64,000 nt of DNA. Source: Alphaproteobacteria bacterium. GTDB taxonomy: Bacteria; Pseudomonadota; Alphaproteobacteria; UBA9219. Below the pieces are notes generated by a model that was not told the origin of the DNA, did no database searches, and saw only the letters and a program-made list of their open reading frames with translations. Both the position numbers and the translations under genes were made by a program. Shown here in pieces: positions 58,583 through 64,000 of the stretch (positions are counted from its first letter, which is position 1; every line of letters starts with the position of its first letter). The stretch lies in the NCBI GenBank assembly GCA_028690155.1, contig JAQVBU010000007.1, positions 60,031 to 124,030 of the forward strand, read 5' to 3'.

Positions 58583-58618
58583 AAAGAAGAAAGGAATGGC
58601 CCCCCGGCAAGGCGTCGA

Positions 58619-59473
58619 TCAAGAAACGCCGTAGCTTTGCAGGAGGCTGCCGGAGACGAGGTACCAGCCGTCCACAAGAACGAAGAAAATGATCTTGAAC
58701 GGCAGAGAGATGATGGATGGCGGCAGCATCATCATGCCCATGGACATGAGCACCGAGGCGACGACCATATCGATAACAAGGAAGGGCAAAAACAGAAGGA
58801 AGCCGATTTCGAACGCGCGGCGCAGTTCCGAGATCATAAAAGACGGAATGATGGTGCGCAGCGATATATCTTCGGCCTCGTCTTCATTAACGCGAGCGTT
58901 TTGATTGTCGGCTTTCCCGGTTTCGGCCCACAAAGACGGCATCTTGGCAGGGGTTTCGGCGGCCGCGCCCTTTTGAGTCTGCGCAGCGTTTGCCTGACCG
59001 ATGCTCATAAACAAGTTTAAATCTTTTTGCCGCGTGTTCTTCAACATGAAGCGACGGAACGGTTCTAGGGTCCGGTCAAAGGCGACGCTCTCGGTAATTT
59101 GGTTGTCCATCAAGGGCTGCACGCCGTTTTTCCATGCCTGATCGAACGTTGGCTGCATAATGAACATCGTCAAAAACAAAGCGAGGCTGATGAGCACGAT
59201 GTTGGGAGGCGTGGTTTGTGTGCCCAAGGCCGAACGTAAGAGGGACAGCACGATGATGATGCGTGTGTAGCTGGTGACCATCACAAGGATGGAGGGCGCC
59301 AGCGACAGAACAGTGACCAGCAGGACGAGCTGGATGATTCGGGCCGTGGTCGTGGGGCCAGGGCCCATGTTGAAGCTGAGCGACTGTGCGGCGGCATCGG
59401 GCGCGACAAACAAAGCGCCGAGCGTGAGGAAAACGCCAAACAAGATAAAAAAGAGGGAACGGGAAACGCGCAT
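58619..59473 (-). CDS. fliP: Flagellar export apparatus protein FliP
   Basis: FliP (284 aa) is a core subunit of the flagellar type III export gate. It has a signal peptide-like N-terminus (LFFILFGVFLTLGALFVAPDAAA) and the family blocks SYTRIIIVLSLLRSALGTQTTPPNIVLISLALFLT and FEIGFLLFLPFLVIDMVVASVLMSMGMMMLPP. There is a longer than usual periplasmic loop at ~155-195. It begins directly after the fliO stop. Confidence 0.96.
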   Translation of the reverse strand: MRVSRSLFFILFGVFLTLGALFVAPDAAAQSLSFNMGPGPTTTARIIQLVLLVTVLSLAPSILVMVTSYTRIIIVLSLLRSALGTQTTPPNIVLISLALFLTMFIMQPTFDQAWKNGVQPLMDNQITESVAFDRTLEPFRRFMLKNTRQKDLNLFMSIGQANAAQTQKGAAAETPAKMPSLWAETGKADNQNARVNEDEAEDISLRTIIPSFMISELRRAFEIGFLLFLPFLVIDMVVASVLMSMGMMMLPPSIISLPFKIIFFVLVDGWYLVSGSLLQSYGVS

Positions 59474-59779
59474 TTACAAAGACGACGGTTCTTTTTCAGA
59501 TTTTGAAAGATTCGTTTTCACGACTATATCGTTTTGTCCGCCCAAGAGAAGCAAATGTTCGTCATTGTCGCAACGGACAATCACAACGCGCCGCCGGGCG
59601 TCGAGGGGGAGGCTTTCGATCAGCTTTAAGCGACGTTGTTTCATGCTCGACCGCAAGGGAAGGGTTATTCCGCGCGAACTTACGTACTTCAAGAATGCGG
59701 CAAGACCCGCCAGAAGAGCCAAAATCAGCGCAAAAGAGACGAGCGCGTTTACCCAAGAAATATCGGCCGGTCCGGTCAC
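59474..59779 (-). CDS. fliO: Flagellar biosynthesis protein FliO
   Basis: FliO (101 aa) helps assemble the FliP ring. It has one transmembrane helix (ALVSFALILALLAGLAAFLKYV) and a small cytoplasmic domain with LKLIESLPLDARRRVVIVRCDNDEHLLLLG. The start is a GTG at 59779 that overlaps the previous gene's stop (GTGA); an ATG at 59833 is also open. Position before fliP supports the call. Confidence 0.82.
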   Translation of the reverse strand: MTGPADISWVNALVSFALILALLAGLAAFLKYVSSRGITLPLRSSMKQRRLKLIESLPLDARRRVVIVRCDNDEHLLLLGGQNDIVVKTNLSKSEKEPSSL

Positions 59780-60069
59780 TGCAACAGTCCTTGTTTTTTT
59801 GTTTGGAGGGTGTCCATAAGCTCTTTGCAGCAATCAAGTTTGGAGAGAATCGTCTCAAGACGCTCGAGGCATAAAGCCCGGACTTCGTTTTCGAGAGAGG
59901 ATTCTTGAATGCGCAAGCATACGTGAAAGACCCGTTCTTCTAGACCTTTCAGACAGGGCATGTGCCCTTCTTCAAGCACTTCTTGGGCGGCCTGAAGATA
60001 GGCGTCGATCGAGGTAAACTCTTCCGTCAACGATTCCACAGAGGGCGATTTGGGAGGGGGAGACGTCAT
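59776..60069 (-). CDS. Small helical protein in the fli operon, unknown
   Basis: This 97-aa protein is not recognised. It is helical and acidic at the N-terminus (SVESLTEEFTSIDAYLQAAQEVLEEG) and carries several cysteines (PCLKG, HVCLRI, ALCLERL, LDCCKEL). It overlaps both neighbours by four bases, so it is translationally coupled in the fhlB-orf-fliO-fliP run. A role as an export chaperone or FliT-like factor is possible from size and place only. Confidence 0.7.
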   Translation of the reverse strand: MTSPPPKSPSVESLTEEFTSIDAYLQAAQEVLEEGHMPCLKGLEERVFHVCLRIQESSLENEVRALCLERLETILSKLDCCKELMDTLQTKKQGLLQ

Positions 60070-60443
60070 GGGGTCCTTGAGTCGTTTGGAGCGGCGTTGC
60101 CCGAAGATTGGGCGGCGGCAGGGGCCGGCGCAAGGCCTCCATTTGCCTCGTACACTTTAGCGAGAATCTCGGCTACGGCAACAATGGCTTCGCTGGGGAT
60201 CGGCGTATCCAAATCCATTGAAGCAAGAAGTTCGGCTAAGTCCGCATCTTGGCGGACTTTTATGCCTCTTTCGAACGCCATTCGGACAATCTGTTCCGCC
60301 AGTTCGCCATAGCCCGACGCAATAATTTTAGGATGCGAATCGGGGGCATTTTGGGCCGTATCTTGCAAGGCTACGGCCGTGGATCGTCGTGCTGGCGATT
60401 CTGGGGCGGATGTGCTAGGTTCGGCGACTGAGATTCCTGTCAT
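60066..60443 (-). CDS. FhlB-type protein (FlhB C-terminal domain homologue)
   Basis: The 125-aa protein matches the cytoplasmic C-terminal domain of FlhB (PKIIASGYGELAEQIVRMAFERGIKVRQDADLAELLASMDLDTPIP), without the NPTH autocleavage site or membrane part. FhlB proteins can replace part of FlhB in substrate switching of flagellar export. It is the first gene of the minus-strand fli operon and is divergent from flgB across ~110 bases. Confidence 0.85.
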   Translation of the reverse strand: MTGISVAEPSTSAPESPARRSTAVALQDTAQNAPDSHPKIIASGYGELAEQIVRMAFERGIKVRQDADLAELLASMDLDTPIPSEAIVAVAEILAKVYEANGGLAPAPAAAQSSGNAAPNDSRTP

Positions 60444-60551
60444 GGCATGAGCCTAGCGTATCGTTGGATATGAGGCAAATTGCCTTTTCCCGTGTCGGTG
60501 CGGGGGCCGTTCCTTCTCAACCGTCCAATTCTTGGCAAAGGTTGCGTTTCG

Positions 60552-60956
60552 ATGAGTTCAAGCATCTCCGGTCTTTTGGACCTTCTGTCGCGGAAGATGT
60601 CCTATTTGAACCAGAAGCAGGCCGTTGTCGCCGAAAACGTGGCCAACGTCGATACGCCGGGCTATAAACAGCTTGAGATCAAGCCGTTCAGCTTTAACGA
60701 TGCGCTCAAACAGGCGGGCGCGGCTGAGTTGAGGGTGACCAATTCGGCGCATATTCTTCCGGCTTCAATGGCAGGGATGAACGCCGAGACGGTCAAATCC
60801 AAGAATACGGAGGTGAAGCCTTCCGGCAATACGGTTGATATTGAGCAACAGATGGCCGAGGTGTCGAGTACGTCGGTCGATTATCAATTGATGACGGCGG
60901 TTTATCGTAAAATGGCGGGTCTTTTCAAACTGGCCGTAAAGACGGGTAACTCATAG
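60552..60956 (+). CDS. flgB: Flagellar basal-body rod protein FlgB
   Basis: FlgB (134 aa) is a proximal rod subunit. It has the N-terminal rod motif (LLDLLSRKMSYLNQKQAVVAENVANVDTPGYK) and the C-terminal SVDYQLMTAVYRKMAGLFKLAV helix. The start at 60552 gives the family N-terminus. flgC follows after 11 bases and fliE after that. Confidence 0.95.
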   Translation: MSSSISGLLDLLSRKMSYLNQKQAVVAENVANVDTPGYKQLEIKPFSFNDALKQAGAAELRVTNSAHILPASMAGMNAETVKSKNTEVKPSGNTVDIEQQMAEVSSTSVDYQLMTAVYRKMAGLFKLAVKTGNS

Positions 60957-60967
60957 CAAGGACCATC

Positions 60968-61381
60968 ATGTCGGAAGAGTTTGCCAATATTCTCGCGATT
61001 TCAAGTTCGGGCCTTCGTGCTCAAAGCCAGCGTATGAAGATCATTGCCGAAAATGTGGCCAATGCCGATTCGACGGCCTCTGTGCCGGGCGGAAAGCCTT
61101 ATCAACGGCAGGTGATTACGTTTAAGAAGGAATTCGATAAGGCGCTGGGGGCCTATAAGGTTGAGACTGACGGTGTCCATTCGGATCCGGCGCCCTTTAT
61201 CAAAAAATACGATCCGTCGCATCCTGCGGCCGACAAACAAGGCTATGTGTTGATGCCCAACGTCAATGCGTTGGTTGAGACGCTCGATATGAAGGAGGCT
61301 AATCGTTCCTATCAGGCGAATCTTAGCGTCATGTCGGCGTCGCGTACGATGGTTTTGAAAACAATCAGTCTGTTGCAATAG
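60968..61381 (+). CDS. flgC: Flagellar basal-body rod protein FlgC
   Basis: FlgC (137 aa) is a proximal rod subunit. It has LAISSSGLRAQSQRMKIIAENVANADSTASVPGGKPYQRQ at the start and VNALVETLDMKEANRSYQANLSVMSASRTMVLKTI at the end. These are the standard blocks of the family, and the length is usual. Confidence 0.97.
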   Translation: MSEEFANILAISSSGLRAQSQRMKIIAENVANADSTASVPGGKPYQRQVITFKKEFDKALGAYKVETDGVHSDPAPFIKKYDPSHPAADKQGYVLMPNVNALVETLDMKEANRSYQANLSVMSASRTMVLKTISLLQ

Positions 61382-61392
61382 GGGGGACGGCT

Positions 61393-61707
61393 ATGGTTAC
61401 GAATGCATTGGGAGCGATCTCAGCCTACAAGAAAAGCGGTGGCATGGCCGATTCGGTTGGCGGCCCAACCAAAGCGGGTTCGGCGACGGGCGGCGATTTC
61501 AGCTCAATGGTTACAGATTTCCTTGGAAACGCGGTTGACTCCTTGAAAGAAGGCGAAAAGGCCGCTACAGCGGCCGTAACCGGCAAAGCGGATTTAGCCA
61601 GTGTGGTGACGGCTATGGACAATGCCGAGATCGTTTTAACCGAGATTACGGCCATTCGCGACAAGGTTATCGCGGCGTATCAGTCAATTACGAGCAGCTC
61701 GATTTAG
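61393..61707 (+). CDS. fliE: Flagellar hook-basal body protein FliE
   Basis: FliE (104 aa) links the MS ring to the rod. The C-terminal half (FLGNAVDSLKEGEKAATAAVTGKADLASVVTAMDNAEIVLTEITAIRDKVIAAYQSI) is characteristic. The N-terminal half is glycine- and serine-rich. It is the last gene of the flgBC-fliE operon. Confidence 0.92.
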   Translation: MVTNALGAISAYKKSGGMADSVGGPTKAGSATGGDFSSMVTDFLGNAVDSLKEGEKAATAAVTGKADLASVVTAMDNAEIVLTEITAIRDKVIAAYQSITSSSI

Positions 61708-61804
61708 GCGATCTTTTTTATGCTGCATTGCCACAACAAAAAAACGTAGAGGAGGGGTGGGAAATTTCGGCGTGCGTTCGGAGGGGAGCTGTGTCGTTAG
61801 GGGC

Positions 61805-61833
61805 TTGACTTGGGCTCCGCTCCCCCTTAGTTT
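61805..61833 (+). promoter_or_regulatory. Possible promoter of the atp F0 operon
   Basis: TTGACT and TAGTTT are separated by 17 bases in the 154-base gap between fliE and atpI. The -10 box is a weak match. Confidence 0.4.
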
Positions 61834-61861
61834 GCCGCCGAGTTTCTAGCTTGGATCGACC

Positions 61862-62137
61862 ATGCGTTCGGAAAAACAAAAACTTGATGATCTTTCCGCG
61901 CGCATCCGTCAGGCGCAGGCCAAAAAAGAACCGAAGACGGAAAAGCCACTTTCCCCTGTCCGGAATGCCGGATACGATTTTGCGGGGATACTTTTCGGAT
62001 CGGTTCTTATGGGCGTCCTTTTGGATCGCTTTTTGGACACGTCGCCGTGGAGCTTGGTTTCGGCAGTCGGTTTAGGTTTTGTAACGGGCGTTTTGGGATT
62101 GTGGCGATCGATGCAAAAGTCTCGGGACGGCAAGTGA
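61862..62137 (+). CDS. atpI: ATP synthase-associated protein AtpI
   Basis: The 91-aa protein begins with a charged helix (KQKLDDLSARIRQAQAKKEPK). It then has two transmembrane helices with the DUF/AtpI pattern GYDFAGILFGSVLMGVLLDRFLDTSPW and VGLGFVTGVLGLWR. AtpI helps assemble the c ring. It is the first gene of the F0 operon, 20 bases before atpB. Confidence 0.88.
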   Translation: MRSEKQKLDDLSARIRQAQAKKEPKTEKPLSPVRNAGYDFAGILFGSVLMGVLLDRFLDTSPWSLVSAVGLGFVTGVLGLWRSMQKSRDGK

Positions 62138-62157
62138 GGAAATCGAGGGCATAGAAC

Positions 62158-62904
62158 ATGGCGTCAAGTTTTGAAGAGTTTGAAGTCCAGCACCTCAGCG
62201 ATCCTTTGTTTTCTTTGGGCGGTCATCCCATCGCTTTTACCAATTCTGCGTTGTTTATGTTCTTGGCGGTTTTTGCCTGCACCGCGCTTATGGTCTTGGC
62301 GGTCAAGCCTCAGGCGGTTGTGCCGGGGCGTTGGCAGATGTTGGCCGAGAAAATTTACGATCTTGTCGGCGGTTTTCTCGAAAGCGGCGCCGGGGAAAAG
62401 GCCCGGCCTTTCTTTCCCCTTGTTTTTACAATTTTCACGTTCATTTTCTTCTGCAATCTCTTCGGCATGTTGCCGGGGTCCTTGGCCGTGACAAGCCATG
62501 TCATCGTTAATTTTGCGATTGCCTTGATCTTGTTTGCCGTGATCATCATCGTGGGGGTCGTTCGACATGGGGTTAAGTTCTTGAAGCTTTTTGTTCCATC
62601 CGGCGTTCCTCTTTTGATGATTCCGCCCATGGCCGTGATCGAGTTTTTATCCTTCTCCGTCCGTCCGTTCAGCTTGTCGATCCGTCTTTTCGGCAACATG
62701 CTGGCCGGGCATCTCGTGCTTCAGGCTTTCACGGGCCTCGTGATCAGTCTTCTGGCCATGGGGTGGCTGGCTGGGCTCAGCGTCTTGCCTCTGTTCGCAA
62801 ACATCGTTATCATCGGGTTCGAGTTTTTTATCGCGTTCTTGCAGGCTTACATCTACGCTGTGTTGGCGTCGGTTTACCTGCATGATGCGATAGAATGTCA
62901 CTAA
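62158..62904 (+). CDS. atpB: ATP synthase F0 subunit a
   Basis: Subunit a (248 aa) forms the proton half-channels. It has FFPLVFTIFTFIFFCNLFGMLPG in the middle, the essential arginine in RPFSLSIRLFGNMLAGHLVL, and FEFFIAFLQAYIYAVLASVYL at the C-terminus. Five to six transmembrane helices can be counted. The length is typical of alphaproteobacteria. Confidence 0.97.
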   Translation: MASSFEEFEVQHLSDPLFSLGGHPIAFTNSALFMFLAVFACTALMVLAVKPQAVVPGRWQMLAEKIYDLVGGFLESGAGEKARPFFPLVFTIFTFIFFCNLFGMLPGSLAVTSHVIVNFAIALILFAVIIIVGVVRHGVKFLKLFVPSGVPLLMIPPMAVIEFLSFSVRPFSLSIRLFGNMLAGHLVLQAFTGLVISLLAMGWLAGLSVLPLFANIVIIGFEFFIAFLQAYIYAVLASVYLHDAIECH

Positions 62905-62939
62905 CTACTTGTCAGTCCTCTAACAATCAGGAGATTTCA

Positions 62940-63167
62940 ATGGAAGAATCAACTTTGAACGTTATCGGTGCCGGTATCGCTATGTTCGGTGCGACGATTG
63001 GCGGCGGCTTCGGCCTGTGCAAGGTTTTCTCAACATGGCTCGAAGGCATCGCCCGCAACCCGTCGGCTGAGCCGAAGATTTCCAAGATCGGCTTCATCGC
63101 GTTTGCCGGTACGGAGCTCGTTCTTCTGCTCGGTTTCGTTGCGACGTTGATCATCCTCAACAAGTAA
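62940..63167 (+). CDS. atpE: ATP synthase F0 subunit c
   Basis: Subunit c (75 aa) is the proteolipid of the rotor ring. Two helices with the GAGIAMFGATIGGGFGLCKVF motif and a proton-carrying glutamate in FAGTELVLLLGFVATLIIL are seen. The start at 62940 has CAGGAGATTTCA directly upstream; the longer reading overlaps atpB. Confidence 0.97.
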   Translation: MEESTLNVIGAGIAMFGATIGGGFGLCKVFSTWLEGIARNPSAEPKISKIGFIAFAGTELVLLLGFVATLIILNK

Positions 63168-63173
63168 GCGTCG

Positions 63174-63737
63174 ATGATGCGTTATATCGGACAAATCCGC
63201 ATGTGTGCGGCGTCTGTGGCGCCCCTGGCTTTGGCTTCTCTGCCCTCATGGGCGGAAGAAGCAGCCGGCGGGGAAAAAGGCTCGTTGCCTCAGTTCGACG
63301 TCACGCAATTCCCGGAGCAGATTTTTTGGTTGGTCGTCAGTTTCGCGACGCTTTATGTTTTGATGGCTTTTGTGGCGTTGCCTCGTGTCGCAAAGACACA
63401 GGACCATCGTCAGAAGGTTATCTCTAAAGAGATTGAAGCGGCGCAATTGGCAAACGATAACGCCAAGGAATCGATGGCGGCGGTTGATCGGGCGCTTAGC
63501 GATGCGCGAGCAAAGGCTCAAGCGGATATGAGCGATATGTTGGCCAAGGTTTCGGAGGAGACGAACGAAAAGCGGGCCGACAAAGAGCGCGAGCTTACGC
63601 GGAACATCCGTCGAGCCGAGGGCGATATTGTCCGCACGCGGACGAAGGCGTTGGAGCAGCTTCAGGCCAGCGTCGATGAGTTGGCGCAGGCGGTTGTGAG
63701 CAAGATTCTCGGCGGTAAAAAGTTGGTGAAGTCATGA
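63174..63737 (+). CDS. ATP synthase F0 subunit b'
   Basis: This 187-aa b-type subunit has one transmembrane helix (EQIFWLVVSFATLYVLMAFVALPRV) and a long charged coiled coil. The extra N-terminal hydrophobic stretch (MCAASVAPLALASLPSWA) looks like a cleavable signal, as in other b' subunits. Paired b' and b genes are a mark of alphaproteobacteria and photosynthetic bacteria. It overlaps the next gene by four bases (ATGA). Confidence 0.93.
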   Translation: MMRYIGQIRMCAASVAPLALASLPSWAEEAAGGEKGSLPQFDVTQFPEQIFWLVVSFATLYVLMAFVALPRVAKTQDHRQKVISKEIEAAQLANDNAKESMAAVDRALSDARAKAQADMSDMLAKVSEETNEKRADKERELTRNIRRAEGDIVRTRTKALEQLQASVDELAQAVVSKILGGKKLVKS

Positions 63738-64000
63738 TCGCGTTCCTCAGCAACCCTGTAAATACGTATGCGGTGGCGTTTGCCCTGTTCGTTGCGCTGT
63801 CGTATTTTTTTATTCGCAAGCCGCTTCTTCGCTGGATCGACAGCGAGATTGCCAAAATCAGCACCGAATTGAACACCGCGCGAGAGTTGAGAGAAGAAGC
63901 CGAAGCGGCTTTGGCCGAATGCAAGGTCAAGCAGGAACAAGCCGAGCGCGAGTCCAAAATGATCTTGAAGATGGCGCAAGAGCAGGCCGAAGCGATGCGC
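63734..64000 (+). CDS. atpF: ATP synthase F0 subunit b, partial
   Basis: The first 89 codons are in the window and the gene runs off the right edge. It has a transmembrane helix (NTYAVAFALFVALSYFFI) followed by the stator coiled coil (ELNTARELREEAEAALAECKVKQEQAERESKMIL). The ATG overlaps the b' stop. Confidence 0.93.
   Translation, partial: MIAFLSNPVNTYAVAFALFVALSYFFIRKPLLRWIDSEIAKISTELNTARELREEAEAALAECKVKQEQAERESKMILKMAQEQAEAMR

Noticed and set aside
60534-60546. Sigma-54 promoter before flgB (TTGGCAAAGGTTGC)
   Set aside because: The GG and GC pairs are 10 bases apart, not 12, and the site is only a few bases from the start codon.

Overview
The window is a stretch of chromosome from an alphaproteobacterium of the Rhodospirillales/Holosporales kind. 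This is inferred from several signs: an ATP synthase F0 operon with both b' and b subunits, a GapR (DUF2312) protein, a NUDIX-HTH NAD regulator, a DciA-like DUF721 protein, flagellar genes with a sigma-54 promoter, and the gene set holB-tmk-dac-rlpA-mltB. The cell is a Gram-negative bacterium with lipid A (lpxC, bamD), flagella and a surface polysaccharide. The sequence does not fix the genus.

Layout. 1-2.9 kb: the distal part of the spc ribosomal operon (rpsN to rplO), ending at a strong terminator without secY. 3.1-4.7 kb: two paralogous TsaE-like genes on the minus strand with a TAACCC pentamer repeat between them. 4.7-6.1 kb: rplJ-rplL behind an L10-type leader, without rplKA or rpoBC. 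6.2-11.4 kb: a YdcH protein, a large Hsp70 with an extra domain, a lipoprotein, a GT2 glycosyltransferase and GtrA. 11.5-17.4 kb (minus): holB, tmk, D,D-carboxypeptidase, rlpA, mltB-like, ydcF-like, gapR. 17.5-22 kb: a small conserved protein, a SpoU methyltransferase, TerC, thioredoxin, a glycosyltransferase with a winged-helix-like tail, recO. 22-29 kb: a polysaccharide priming transferase, flgF-flgG-flgA-flgH behind a sigma-54 promoter, and a PAS-GGDEF-EAL protein. 29.1-31.5 kb: a small accessory island between direct repeats, next to tRNA-Val. 31.7-42 kb: mostly housekeeping (mutY, dciA-like, lpxC, bamD, recN, tRNA-Gly) with a few unknown genes. 42-47.5 kb: a surface-glycan cluster. 47.5-51 kb: TlpA, NnrD and a tandem duplication that leaves a frameshifted gene copy. 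51-53.4 kb: class II lysS and a second tRNA-Gly with a 67-bp tandem repeat that carries the tRNA 5' end. 53.5-58.6 kb: rpsF-rpsR-rplI, comEC, gltX. 58.6-61.7 kb: divergent flagellar operons (fhlB-orf-fliO-fliP and flgB-flgC-fliE). 61.8 kb to the end: atpI-atpB-atpE-atpF'-atpF.

Most genes are ordinary housekeeping. Unusual structure is concentrated in the joints between them. A ~130-bp inverted-repeat element occurs three times, and its CTAG ends supply stop codons of neighbouring genes. Ribosomal operons are broken and rejoined. There are two local duplications with decayed copies, and a tRNA-derived tandem repeat. The least explained protein-coding signal is the TsaE-like pair, in which one member has a P-loop and the other has lost it.
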